Shown here piece by piece: positions 13,201 through 25,854 of a DNA stretch of 64,000 nucleotides. The notes beneath the pieces were generated by a model, which made no database searches, had not been told where the DNA came from, and worked only from the letters and a program-made list of their open reading frames with translations. Position 1 is the first letter of the stretch, and each line of letters begins with the position of its first letter. The stretch lies in the NCBI RefSeq assembly GCF_042453785.1, contig NC_091675.1:4972501-5036500 (forward strand), read 5' to 3'. The position numbers and the translations under genes were made by a program. This DNA is from Malus domestica. Its lineage: Eukaryota; Streptophyta; Magnoliopsida; Rosales; Rosaceae.

Positions 13201-13697
13201 TTGATTCTTTGGGCCAAACTCCAGACCTTTAGGCCTTGATCGGATAAAAAACCCTTACCAACAGGGGAAGAATGAAAGGGTGACTTCAATATTTGCATTT
13301 TTTTCTTTTCAGTTTTGATTTTTCGCAAATCTAACTTTAAAAAGGTACAATGCAGAACCTCCAAGTCAATCTGAAATTAAGTACAATTTTGCATCAAACC
13401 CTACAAAATACGAATTTTACATAAATAGTAACTGATCTTAAGAGGAATCCTAATCAGTATTGGTTCTAAATGAGCTCCGTTACGCAGCTCAATCATCCAC
13501 CAAAAACCCAAGTCCCGACTCCACAATGATTTTTTACTCGAGCACAACAATTTTTCAGGCACCTGAGAAAATCTACAGACAACTCACTATGTACAAGTTT
13601 GAAACTACATCGATCCATCACAGAAGGCCTGCATGCAACTCGGCTCCTATCTTACCATGCCTACCTTTGATATAAGTCAGTCCATACAATTATTCTT
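10204..13697. other. 3.5-kb intergenic region
   Basis: No gene supported. There is a (TA)n run at about 10474-10491. Short open frames here lack codon structure. The stretch 12360-12560 is less AT-rich than its surroundings and may be an old decayed element, but I cannot name it. Confidence 0.45.
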
Positions 13698-15969
13698 TCA
13701 AACATCCATTTTCCACATAAGATTACTTGCGTTGCCTTCATGAGACTTCTCGAATGATGCAACTTTCGCCCGATATGCAGCTGCTGCCGCAGTGTTATTT
13801 ACAGTCTGACCCTGAGGGAGCTCACAGGCTTCACTCATGGTAGCAAATCTTAGCTCAGCAGGAGGGATGAAACAGTCCATTGACAAGCCAGGGACATTGA
13901 ATGCCACTTCCTCAACTGTCCAAGCTTCTTCCATCCTCGTCTTGGTGTGGCTCATTGCAGTTTCTCCAAACCTGAATAGGGTTACTACTGAACGTCCTGA
14001 GTGAGCGATCATAATCCCCTCAACGGGCTTGTAATCATCCAGGAATGAGTTGATTGTGGTCTCCCAGTAAACAGCATCACCTCCGTTGTTCTGAATGCGG
14101 GTCAAATGGGAATCTTCCAAGTGTACAAGGAGCCCTGTTTTCTGGCTGAAGTAGCCAAATAAAACATGCCTAATGATCTCCGCAGGCCCTTCGCTCCTGG
14201 CTTTCAGCGTCAAAGGATCTGCAGAAAGCTTGAGGATGAAACAATCCTCGCCATTTATCTTCTTTTCACCAATGCATCTTGAGCTGGTAAACATACTAGC
14301 AGTGGTTCGTGGGTCAAGCCCCTGTATTCAATAAATAAACACAGTGATTAAATTGTGCACGGCAAAGGCAAACCGAGCCAAACAAAGCAGGACTAGCGTT
14401 TACCTGAAGTGCCCGTCGCAAGGGTCTGACAGGCCCTTTTGCAGCATGTGCACCAAGCCAAGGCGTGTGCCTCCACACAAGCTTTCCATTGCAACCAGCG
14501 TGAACCTTGCTGCCGCCAAGTGCAAGCTCCACATACCACATGTCTGGATGCATCTGCCACAGGACAAAGCCGCCCGAGTCTGCTGCTTTGGAGGAATTCT
14601 TGTTCCGTACAACCCTGTTGGCCGTTTCAAACTCCGAAGCGATCATTCTCACCTTTCCCATAGCATAAGCATTGTGGATTGAGTTCTGAAGCTTCTGCCC
14701 TCCTGATGCCGCTGTATACTGCTGCAATATATACTGAGCAGATGAAGTCTCCTGCAAAACATATTAAAAAAAATTGTGTTTAGAGGGTTTCTGTAAAAAC
14801 CGAAATGAAGAAAAAGGTCCTGTCCACTTCATATAAAATGATGAAATGAAATTAATCCCCACAGCCTTAGGCTTCACATCTGCAGATACACTTGGCGTCA
14901 AATACACAGATTCAACATTCCAGTTCAGTTCATATAAAATGCAGTTGAAAACTGAGAACTGCACGGTGAGATCACAGTTTGATGAAAATTGTAAAGGGTA
15001 TGCGGTAAAAAGGAAAAGGAAAAAGTTGCACAAAGTGTGTATGAACACGATCGCCATCAAACCGAAAGATTCTTAGCTATCCACGGTTGTATATCCCCTC
15101 ATGTCCTCGTCGCGTGACACAAGGGACATACAACCGGTTGCAACGCAAATTCTTCTTTCGCTTATGATAATGAGATCAGCATGCGTGAAATCAAAGGAAC
15201 TTACTCTAATAAACATGTGGAGCAGATAATCAAAATGTCCCACAAACTTTTATATAAAAAAATCCGGCATGCATAGGAAACTAGTTGATGAATCTCTTTT
15301 TTTATTTTCTTTTCTGGAAATTGAAAAATGAATAAACAAAAAAAAAGGAAAAAAATCTACAGAAACATTAATTTTCACAAAAATGAACGTAAACTAAACC
15401 AAATTTATAGCTTCCAAAGTTGTCAGATTTATACTAAAATTTGGACCCTTTCAAGTTTTCAGCATTCAGAAAATCAATTTGGTTGGATTTGGAGGAGTAA
15501 TCAGCAAAAGTTACATGTCAAGGGAAGGACTTACAATGGGTGTGTCTTTGATGCTAAGGTGAGGCAGAGGCTCAGTGGTGCTAACGTGCACCGGGGCGAG
15601 CGGAGCACCCAGAACCCCAAGCAGCAGGCGCAGATCCGACCTTTTGTAGGTGGAGCACGAAACCGAAGGCGCCCTGCACAGCTGCCCCTTCATCCAGTGG
15701 CCCCACTTCCCCTCCATCCTCGAATCTCCACCGTCCGTCCCATCGGGCCCTTCCTTCAGCGGCGACAGCGCCTCGGTGGGCCTCAAGTTCCCGGATCTCA
15801 GAATCATCAACGGCTCCGGCTGCGCCACGTGATGATTCCTCCGCCGCCTGAGCAGCCCCGACATTGGGGACCCACTCCTGGCCGGACTTTTCGCCCTCGA
15901 CCTCCCCGGCGACAGCCCCCTTGTCACCTCCTCCTTCAAAGCCGAAAAAAAACCCTGCTTTCTCTCCAT
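13698..15969 (-). CDS. DUF620 family protein, 468 aa, three exons
   Basis: Exon 1 15535-15969 (145 codons), exon 2 14404-14751 (116 codons), exon 3 13698-14321 (207 codons plus stop); all introns are phase 0 with GT-AG ends. The N-terminus is basic and Ser/Pro-rich (MERKQGFFSALKEEVTRGLS, then SPARSGSPMSGLLRRRR), likely disordered. The conserved domain begins near ETSSAQYILQQYTAASGGQK and includes GKVRMIASEFETA, GGFVLWQMHPDMWYVELALG, GLDPRTTASMF, RCIGEKKINGEDCFILKL and VEGIMIAHSGRSVVTLFRFG. The family is plant-specific and without an established biochemical function; a lipoprotein-carrier-like fold has been suggested for such sequences, which I cannot confirm. No membrane segment or secretion signal is seen. 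Length fits the family. Confidence 0.92.
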
Positions 15970-18900
15970 TTGACAGCTCTGCCCCTCACCCAAAATTCTG
16001 CAGAAGAAGTGGAAAAATGAGAGGTGTGGTTTGTGGGCTTTGCAGGGAAGAAGTGAGAGAGTGAGAAGAAAGAAGGGAGCTTTGGTGAAAGCAACTTCTG
16101 GGTTTTGATTTTTGGAGGAAATAAAAAGGGTGGTAATGATTAAACGAAGGAAAAATATTGCGCCGAGAGAGACAAGCAACAGCACACACTAGTATTACCA
16201 CTACTGTGGGACTGGGGGAGCGAGCAGAGAGCTGTATTTATTTACATTCCCAGAATTTCCCTTCTTTCACTATCCCCTCCTTTTTCTATTTTTCTTTTCT
16301 TTTTTCTGTTTGTCTACTAATTACTGGAGAATAGTTGTATTTTCACTTTTGTACTTTTTTTCTTTGTCTGGCGGGGGATTTCGCCAACCAGCAGGAAGGT
16401 GTGAAGAGAAGAGCGGTTGGTTAATGGCTTATTTGTCATTTTCCACTCACCCATTTTCTTATTTGGTACCTTATTTTTGAGAAAACTTTTATGTTTAACG
16501 CAACAGTTATCATAAATCAATTACGTACTGATATATGTTAATTTATATAATTGCAACATTGTTATTGTGGATAAAGTATTAAACAATCGGACCACATGTC
16601 TATCTATCCATAAACACAAAAATACCCATCCAACCTTGCCCGTAGAAGACTGGTGCCACTATTCGGCCAGACAGTCTTGTGGTCTGGTTGTTCAAACCAA
16701 ATAATTTGTTTTCGAAATGCAACACTAGCAATATTCCTATAGCTTTGAATATCAAAAGTATTATTGATTTAAAACACTGTCACCGTAAAATTTTCGAAAC
16801 ATAAAATTTGTCCTCCTTATTATAAGGTTTCATAGGACCATAGCATTAGCATGAGCCGCTGAAGCGTGCAGGGCTACTACAATACGACGACGCCCTGACA
16901 AATTAAAAAGTTTTCTGGTTATGGAAAACTGGAAATTTTGGGGGCAATATTTTTCTCGTGACCAATTTGATATGGCAGAGGCCGTGAGGATCTGTGACTC
17001 TGTGGGGTTGGCGCCGTTTATCAACGGTCAAACGGCAAGTAATGTAATCTCGGATCTTTAGTTGTTGGATTGTTGCTTTATTGGCTGCTTCTTGTTGTTC
17101 GGTAAATTTAAAAACATGAAAACATGATATGTTTTTGGAATTAAAAAGTAAAAAAAAAAAAAAAAAAAGATCATGTTGGATGTCTTAATGAGTGTGAATC
17201 GATGGCTTCTCCTATTTTATTATCAGCGTGCAAAGCTTCCTAAGCATGCTCCAAGGAACAAAATCTATATTTTTTTCCGTCGTGTAATATAATCAGCAGA
17301 GCAAAACGCTAAATCATTCTTAACTCAAAAAAAGATATAAACAGGACAAATTTATGCACTCATGGAAAGAAATGTGTACCTTGTTTTTGACTTGGGAACC
17401 GAGCTTTTTACGTTTGAATAATGCGTCATGTTAGAGCACCAAACTTTCAACGACTTTGATGAAAAATAACCTGCAAAACAAGTAAATTTTGGGGGTTGGT
17501 GTTTGGCTACGGTTGGTCCTTTTGCGTTCAAATTGGTAAGGCTTAAACTCAAAGCAATATGTTGAAATTCCGCACCTTATCTAGTTTGCGATTGATGTTT
17601 TTTATATTTAGTTTCTATAGCTTCCTTGTTAGATGAGGAGATCGGTTATTGTAAATTTTCCTAGTTTGTAATTCCAAGAGTGAGAGGGAATAGTGAGAAA
17701 AGGAAAATGTTGCTCATTTTTGACCGAATGATTACGGATTCGAGTTGTGAAAACAACATTTTAGCAAAATAAGGGTAAAACTATATTGTCTTCAATCCTT
17801 ACAAAGCGGAGAGGTTTATGGATTTGGAGTCACCCTTTTGTTGTTGACCTTTTAATATACGACTACATGTGATATTCTCATTAGTTTGCAACCTAATTGT
17901 CACGATTCAAAACAAAATCATTTGTTTTATAATTTGCAAGCCTCAGTCTAAAGGATCGGCATGGACCTAGCCACCTAACATGGAGCCGGACTTGGGCGGG
18001 GTGACAAAGACAATTCCTTGATGGGTGTTAGATAGTTAGGGACCCCGAAAGGAAGCGTTGGTTGTTGAATTCGTGGGGACGTTTTTAATAGATTTTCTGT
18101 AGATTGACATAATTAATTGATTCTGCTACTGCCAGATGCCACGACAAATATCTTCCTGCGTGAGAGAGTTTGTTTGTCCCCTGCAATTATGTCCTGACCA
18201 AAAACTTAGGTAAACTTCTTAGGGTTCCAAAGGGAATTAGGAGGATGAGCTAACCATAGATTTTTGCAAAATTGAAAAATTAAATCAACTTACTTTTATA
18301 CAAGTTATACGGAAGAGGGGAATTCGAACTCAATACCTCGTGTTGTGTATAAAAATGAATATTTTGTAACAACTAAGCTTCAAGTTTCTGACATTGTTAT
18401 AATGGTTAAACATCTTATTTATCACAAAAGAAACTCAAGTTTAAGATGTTCCTCGTTGCTGAAGACACCCCCCAAGAGCGGAAGTTTTTATGACATTTCT
18501 GATTGTTTTGATAATTGACAAAAAAATATCACTAAACTAATAACTAGTTTAATAATATGATGTATAAACCAAATTTAACATCAATTAAAGGGACAAGAAA
18601 TGTGGGATCTTGTTGCTTATACAAATTTATTTTCGCAACTCCAACTCACGTATGGTGGTCAACTTTATCTCGTATCATATTGGTCAATTTATTTCCCATA
18701 TTTTATATTCATTGATGGAGACAATAACCGAAAATAAAATAAAGTGTCCCCCACTTACACACCTGCACTTCCTTGGTCTGAAAGGCGAAAAAGCACCAGC
18801 TACGCTAATCACGGGAATAAGTTAGGTTTCCATTTTTCTTGTTTAAGTGAAAAGTAATGGGCCCTCTCAGTCTTGCAGTCGTGGACATCGGCCCATAAAT

Positions 18901-20605
18901 GAGAAGAGTCAGGCCCAAAAAAGTTCATTTCAAACAGGCTGTGGTTGCCAAGGCCCAAAGTTAAGGGCTTCCCAGTCACGTGCTTTTGCAAAATATTACC
19001 GATTTGAATTTGGGAAACCCTCCAATAATGTAAAGAGAAAACCGTTAGACCAGAGCGAGTTGGTTACATTTCAATTTTCCCATAGTAAACTAATTATGCA
19101 TGTTGAAGACGACCACATGCAACCATTAATGATGTTTTTATGCATCAGTTGCCATAATATCATGGTTTTAAATGGCAATAATGACGCTTTTCAACCATGT
19201 TCGGACCACGAGCACGTACATCATATGTCATTATATTAGTGAATGAACATTTGAAAACAAATCTTCTTTTCACTTGTATAATAGCATATTAAGTACTGTC
19301 CTGTGTTCCAAACACATTGAAAAATCTTTCCTATGAGTGCCCCATTTTTTAACATCAAACCAACTTTGATATGAAGAGCAACTTATAGAGAATGGGTTCA
19401 CCACTATGTGGCGTTTTGGTTCAGTAATACATTGTCATGGAGAGAAAAACTTGAACATGACAATGCAATATTGAACAAAAAACACTACGTAGTGAATTCA
19501 TTCAGTACAAGTTATTCTAGTTGATATGGGTTGAGGACGACCCATTTACTTAGGACATACAATTTGGCACGTACATTTTCGGACCACCAGAGATTTTGTG
19601 GTTTTGGGTGGTCATTCATTTCACTTGGAAGTGAGGCAACTATCAAAGACAGCAACATTTCACATTCAATTAATACTTTCGTTGTCCATGGTTCAGGTGG
19701 TGGTTCCCTATCCTTCGCTCATTGTATCTCAACATGTTAATCTAGTATCTTATCATTATTTAATGTACATTGTATACGTGTTAAGTTCTTAATTTGATTG
19801 ACGTGAAAAGACACGTTAAAAGTTATCTCGCATCAAAAGAGAAAACTTCGCCTAAATTATTTAAACGAGCTTGGAATTGAACTCCAATTTACATAAAAAA
19901 AAAATTAAAAAAAAACAATATCGAACCCAATTAATTTGAGGCTCTTTTTAAGGACTTAAAAATGTAGAACTCAAGACGATTCTCTCCAATTGTGATCTTG
20001 TTAACTACTAACGATATGCATAACTTGATGGGCCCGAAGCTAATATTCTCATGGGCTCGAACTCCGCTGGATGCCAGTAGGCAAGAATCCTCAGGCCTTT
20101 GTCTGCTTCGGACCTTCCTCAATATTTTGACAACGATTTCTTTCTTGTCTTAAGGGCATGGACAACACAGCCCACACGCATTCGAAAATTAAACCGTGTT
20201 GGTGAGGAAACTGCCATTAACACATCTTTACTTACAAGCTACAACGTACCTTTGATCGATGGATATTACATCATCTCACATTTGTGTCTTGTGATTCAAA
20301 CTCCTATCAAGTATATGAGCAATACCAATTAAGCCTAACCAAAAAAGCTTTTTTGCTTTTTTCCAAGGAGCAGATCTTACGTCTGATAGATCATATACAA
20401 AAATTAAAGACAATCGTGTGAGACCAGCTCGTAGTAGTCTGAACAAAATACAACATTTTAGTTTGTGTTGGTTAGGGATTGCCCTTAGTAACTTGTCCAA
20501 CATGCATGAGATTTTATTATAAAATGACTCGATACAATAAAAAATGAAACTGCTTGATACAAGTTATAGTTTGTTATGTGCAACTTCTGATCAACATAAA
20601 TTTTA
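15970..20605. other. Intergenic region, 4.6 kb
   Basis: No gene supported. The first few hundred bases are the promoter side of the DUF620 gene, with a C/T-rich stretch near 16190-16310. A pure A run lies at 17149-17168. At 18300-18390, minus strand, a possible B-box (GAGGTATTGAGTTCGAATTC) hints at an old SINE. Confidence 0.45.
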
Positions 20606-21234
20606 GGGAAAATTTTTAAAATGTCATATGAACTTGTACACATTTTCCAATTTGTTATATAACCTAAAATTTTAAGCAATTTGTCATACCAACTCTTTGA
20701 AATCATCAATTTGTCATCTCACCCTAACTCCGTTAAGTTTTCCATCCAAAATAAGTCCGCAGATGACTTGTGTTCAAGATTATTTCTATCATTTAAGATC
20801 TTTTTACAAGTTTTTTACTTTTCTTTAATAAAACTCTTAAATTTTGTGTTCAAGGGTATTCATCTCGATCGTTGTGTTCGAGCATCGTATATGCATCTAC
20901 AAATTCATTTTCTGGCACAAAACGTCAACTCGTTTCTTATATTACAGAGCCCATATAAAATTTGATTTCATAACATGCTAAACTGAACACCCTATAAATG
21001 TTTTGATCGAATGCAACTTAATAGAAGGAAGTAGAGTGTTAAAATGACAGAAATAATTCTGAGCACAAGTCATATGCAAGGAATATGACTTATTTTGGAT
21101 GGAAAACTTAACGGAGGTCGAGATGACAAATTAATGATTTCGAATAGTTAATATGACAAATTGCTTAAAATTTTAGTTTATATAACAAATTAAAAAATAG
21201 ATATAAGTTCATCTAACATTTCAAAAAAAATTCC
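20606..21234. mobile_element. MITE with long terminal inverted repeats (MULE-type by target duplication)
   Basis: The left arm (20606 to about 20790) is the imperfect reverse complement of the right arm (about 21043-21234); arms are ~185 bp. Shared words include AAATTTGTCAT, AACTCCGTTAAGTTTTCCAT and CCAAAATAAGTC with their complements. The flanks TAAATTTTA (20597-20605) and TAAATTTTG (21235-21243) form a 9-bp target duplication with one mismatch, as Mutator-like elements make. No transposase inside. Confidence 0.85.
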
Positions 21235-22970
21235 TAAATTTTGTCTTCTCTCGAATTCATGTAAGCCGACAAAAGTCAGCACCATGCCAGCTAAGTGATG
21301 CAACATGGAAGCTTGGAGATTCTTTATTGACATTGACTTAAAATTGAATGGATTAGAATTTTTGTTGAAATTAAGGAAGATAAACCAAAATATGGTTTGC
21401 AAGATGACGAGGAGAGGGCTTTGAATGTATTTGACTTGGTGTTTGGTGATAGGCAATGTTGAATGGCAAATGACGGGACCGACCATCCTCCTTCGGTGGT
21501 AGTGGCATTATACACATTCACTAAAAGGCTAAAGTTTTGGCTCTCTGTTTTATTTCAACTTTAGACTTGGAGTTCTACGGTGTTCTAATTCTAAATCCGT
21601 CTAGAATTTTTTAGTTGTCAACAAAGTGGTTGGTTTACAGTTTAGGCAACTTAGGTATTATGTGTTCGTATCAGTAAGTGTGTAAAAGGACGCCCACAAG
21701 TTCATGAGCAATCGTCTACTAATACAAAATGCATTAATATCTGATGGTCTCTTACACAGATTTGATCATACAACTCGGTACTTATGTGTACCACTCTTTG
21801 CCTTTACCTACAACCTTCTTTGTTATTTAGGGACTGTTCATTAACTTTTTGCAAAACAGTTTTTCGTTTTTAAGATACAAAAATGGGTGAAAAATGTGTT
21901 TGGTAGACTGTGAAAATATATTAAAAAAACAATGTTTAGCCTAAGTTTTGTAGAATATCAAATCGATGTTTTCTTTGTTTTTAAAAACAGTTTTCAAAAT
22001 AATAGAAAATAAAAGATACATTATAAAACAAAGTTAAGAGTTCTAATAAAATATAAAATCATGTATGCCATGATTTTATCACTAATGCTGCTGTCGCCGC
22101 CACCACTTTCTTCATCGTCTCATCATCATCACTACCAAACATAAAATTATATATATATATATATATATATATTGATATTTGGTACTAGTAGTGTTTTCAA
22201 TGTATTTATTTTTTGAAGTCATTCTCGAACTACATTATTAAACTCATTCTCAAATTGCATAAATGCAAAATTCTATTTGTCGTTTTTTGTTTTATAGAAT
22301 AGTTTTTCAAAAATTATTTTGTAAAGCGTTATTGGATAGACCCTTTAGCCATCTGTCCATTTAGTGAAAGATACAAAACGCGTTTTGTAGTCCACTTACG
22401 TGCCAATCCAATCTAATGCCATGTTGAAAGAGGCATGGGCAAATGTAAAAACATTTAACATTGACTTTTGGTCAACATTAAACTGACTAAATTCTTCGTT
22501 TTTGTTCTTTCCGGAGCTATATGCACTCCTTTTCCAGCTGCCTTCTCAATCCCCTTCTTCTTTTTATGAAAATTATAGTACACTCTAGAACATCGAGAAT
22601 CCTTTTTACGAAAATCTTTTTTATCCACTATAAACTCTGAGATTTAAAATTTATAAAAGTAGTTTCTGAAATTATTCATAGTCAATTATTTTAGTTCTTT
22701 TGTAAAAAAATTCGGTTAAATTGAGGGTATTCAAATCAACCATTCCCATGGTTTCTTCAATTTAACGAAAAAATTTCACCAAAATAATTGATCGTGGATA
22801 ATCTCAATGACCATCTTAATAGATTCATTGTCTAAAATTAATCTCCTATTTATTTTATTCTTACGTTGAAGCAATGATCTCCTCTGTAAATTTGCTTGTA
22901 AACAACTATTCTCTTATATTTAATTTAAACTGCATAAGTATTATACATTCCTACCCCTTTTACCTACCCC
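21235..22970. other. Intergenic region with a probable decayed MITE and an (AT)n run
   Basis: 21831-22343 has loosely complementary ends (GGGACTGTTCATTAAC against GGGTCTATCCAATAAC on the other strand), typical of a short inverted-repeat element, but no convincing target duplication. An (AT)n run lies at about 22147-22172. The rest is the upstream region of the snakin gene. Confidence 0.45.
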
Positions 22971-22976
22971 TCCTAC

Positions 22977-22984
22977 TATAAATA
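22977..22984 (+). promoter_or_regulatory. TATA box of the snakin gene
   Basis: TATAAATA lies 115 bases before the start codon in a C/T-rich setting. Transcription would start near 23010, leaving a leader of about 90 bases. Confidence 0.6.
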
Positions 22985-23098
22985 CCCCTCATTTCTCACA
23001 TCTAAAGCACCATATACACTCACAAAAAAAAAGGTTTCCATTGCTCGCCAGATTACTGATCTTTCCATCTTCAACCTCTCATCTTTTTCTTGGCAAAA

Positions 23099-23421
23099 AT
23101 GAAGCTCGTCTTTGCAACCTTCATGCTTGTTTGCCTTGTCCTCAGCTCCTCTTTCTTTGAGGCATCAATGGCTGGGTCTCGTACGATCCTTACTTTTTTC
23201 AACTAGCTACTCTTTTTGTGTAATTAATTAACCATGTTTCTCTAGAGTTCATAATATTCTTCTTTCATTTTTCTTTCCTCTCTTAATTTGTTTCTAAAAC
23301 TAGGAATATATGGCAAATTTGAGTTAGGTCAATTAGTCAGGATAATGTGTTCACTTTCTTACAGTCGAGTAAGAGTACCTTTTTATAGATTAAAGTAGTT
23401 TAGAATATAACTTTGTTGAAA

Positions 23422-23474
<53 letters not shown>

Positions 23475-23709
23475 TGTTCTAATTAACCTACCTATTTGCA
23501 TGAATTTTGTTATGAATTTTGCAGCATTTTGTGACTCGAAGTGTGGGGTGAGATGTTCAAAAGCTGGATACAAGGAAAGGTGCTTGAAGTACTGTGGAAT
23601 ATGTTGTGAGAAATGTCACTGCGTTCCATCGGGGACTTATGGGAACAAGGACGAGTGCCCTTGCTATAGGGACCTCAAAAACTCCAAGGGCGAGGACAAG
23701 TGCCCTTAA
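23099..23709 (+). CDS. Snakin-1-like GASA antimicrobial/regulatory peptide, 88 aa
   Basis: Exon 1 23099-23180, intron 23181-23524, exon 2 23525-23709; 267 nt give 88 residues, the same length as potato snakin-1. A hydrophobic signal peptide ([20 protein letters not shown], cleavage near ASMA/GS) leads to the secretory pathway. The mature part has the full set of 12 cysteines ([31 protein letters not shown]) that form six disulfides. The family comprises secreted, often gibberellin-responsive peptides with antimicrobial activity and roles in growth. The intron holds a ~46-bp (TA)n microsatellite (about 23426-23472). A polyadenylation-type AATAAA lies near 23822. The splice donor follows TCTC and gives AGSPFCDSKC across the junction. 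Confidence 0.95.
23426..23472. repeat. (TA)n microsatellite in the snakin intron
   Basis: About 23 perfect TA units within a 344-bp intron, likely to vary in length between alleles. Confidence 0.95.
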
Positions 23710-25854
23710 TTGATTCATTTTCTTTTGTGGTCATTTGTGATGGTGTTGGTATGCATTTGTGCCTGGGAGGTACCCTACAAAATATGAACGAAAGTTGATA
23801 TTATTGTGTAACTTTTATATATTAATAAAGTGGAGGTTCGTACCAATTTAAGGTGTATTTCATTATTTTCAAAGAATAATGATATTTTAGTAATAATTTA
23901 GCAAGAGTGTAACAACTCCGCCATTGTAAGCAAGCACTAATAACGTTCCTAACAAATTTTAACATTAAGTCGGTTAAGACCATTTATTTATGCATTCAAG
24001 ATCTGCATTCGAGTCTTTCTCTTCAGTAATATTGTTTTTTTGTATGTAACTTTGAAATATTGTATAACAATTATATGAATGAGTTTATTCAGATCTAAAA
24101 TACAATGTATATGTCATTGTATTATTGAATTGGAGCGGTGAAACCTTCCATATTCATACAGAGGAGGGATATGCGGGTGGATCTCTGGAGGAGGGTGGAG
24201 AAGAGATTATACAATATTGGTTGAACAATATTGGTTGAAAAAGAAAAATATTTTCTGGGAGAGGTTGACAGATAACAATTTCACATGCATACATAGCACG
24301 TCTCATCTCTTCAGAGGCCATTTGTCATGCATGAGGTCCCCATCCCATATTCCGAGAGACCCAGTTGGCACTCCGATTGGTACTCTGCCACGTCATATGT
24401 ACTTGCAAGACCCAGCTTGTTACCGACTTGTTCCCGTCAAAACAATTTCTGCTCCCACCAAGTAACATGATGCCATGGCCTCAATTCCCCGTCACGTAAA
24501 TGTTACGTACTCACAAATATATAGAGATGATGTCAACAGCTATGCAATCGAAGTACGACGTTAAGAGTTGTTATTGAATGATCGGAACATCCAACTAATT
24601 AGATTACCTGATTCAAGTTTTTTAGTCTCCCACACATTTAATGAATTCCTAGTAATTTATAGTGGATGTGGCTTCAATGCTACGTGTCATTCAATGCTAC
24701 AAGAGTGAACCAATGTCGAACCTAATTTTGTCGAACCTAATGTCGAACCTAATTTTATCAACGAGTGAACCAATGTCGAACCTAATTTTGTATCGGAAGT
24801 AGTTTCCACTCTCTCATATTTGTTTTCTACTCTTTTCCTATTTTCGGAAAGAGTAATGCTAGGTAGACTAAATTTGCAAACTAAATGATATGTTACTAAT
24901 AGAAAATAAGCACGTTAATAATTCAATCATCAACTTCTATGTCATTTAGTTTGCAAAAAAATTTCTACAAATTTAGTGTCTTCTTCCCAAAAAAAGAGGA
25001 TTGCGGAAATTACTTGCGGTCTACTTATTAGGTTCCACTTGTTGCTTTGCAGCTAGATATCACATACGCATAGCTAATCTGGTTGCTTTCTTTGGGATAA
25101 AAACAGAAACTCCCCTTGCCCCCTCGAGGACGGTATCCAGCTGTGGCTGCCACTTTTAGACGTAAAACAATGTCATTGCTGGTGGGTTTTGTCTCTCACG
25201 TTTATTCCCGCCATAAATATGTCTTTGGTACAACAAAATGATCCGTAAAGTTGATGCAATGCTACTCATACGGTTTGTGTTATGAGATGTGTGACAACAC
25301 ATCTTTAAGCGCGCGAACCATTTACGACATGACTTGTTAACTGCGTACAGTTTTATATACTGTTTTTCCACATCCCACCCACCCTCTTTTTACCATACTT
25401 CCATCTCTCATTTCTTCAAATGTATTTCTATTTATGTGAAGTGATTTTCGAACACCTCTTTTCTTCCGCTGCACATCCTTATTTATTTCTTTGACTTAAA
25501 AGTTAAATCCAAGCATTGACCATGAAAATCGATGGTTTACCGTTGAACCGAAGGCGAAAGGACAATTTATATAAAAATTAGCTGAAAGTTTGAAGAGTAT
25601 TTTTATACGTACGTACAAGTAAAATGAAAAATATTTTATCCATAGTTTTCCATCACCTATTTGTCTTTCCATTTTCCTATACCGAAATTCTATTGCACAG
25701 TAATTGAGTAACAGAGGGATTGCAGATTTCATCTCCTCCGAATGTTCGGCTTCAATGCCCCCCCCCGTGTGTGTGTATTGCTTTCGGAGCTGCCCAATAT
25801 CGGAATCTCCAGAGTGTGAGTCAAAGAAATTCTAACTACACTGGTACGAAGTTA
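23710..25854. other. Intergenic region between snakin and aspartic protease genes
   Basis: No gene seen. At 24670-24800 the phrase AATGTCGAACCTAATTTT is repeated several times in a short local tandem array. A C run lies at 25756-25764. The region left of 25855 is the 3' flank of the protease gene. Confidence 0.5.

Noticed and set aside
15328-16020. 230-codon plus-strand frame over DUF620 exon 1
   Set aside because: Proline/arginine-rich shadow; the minus strand has the family protein with correct splice sites.
18847-19239. 130-codon plus-strand frame
   Set aside because: No recognisable domain, no splice or promoter context; likely chance.
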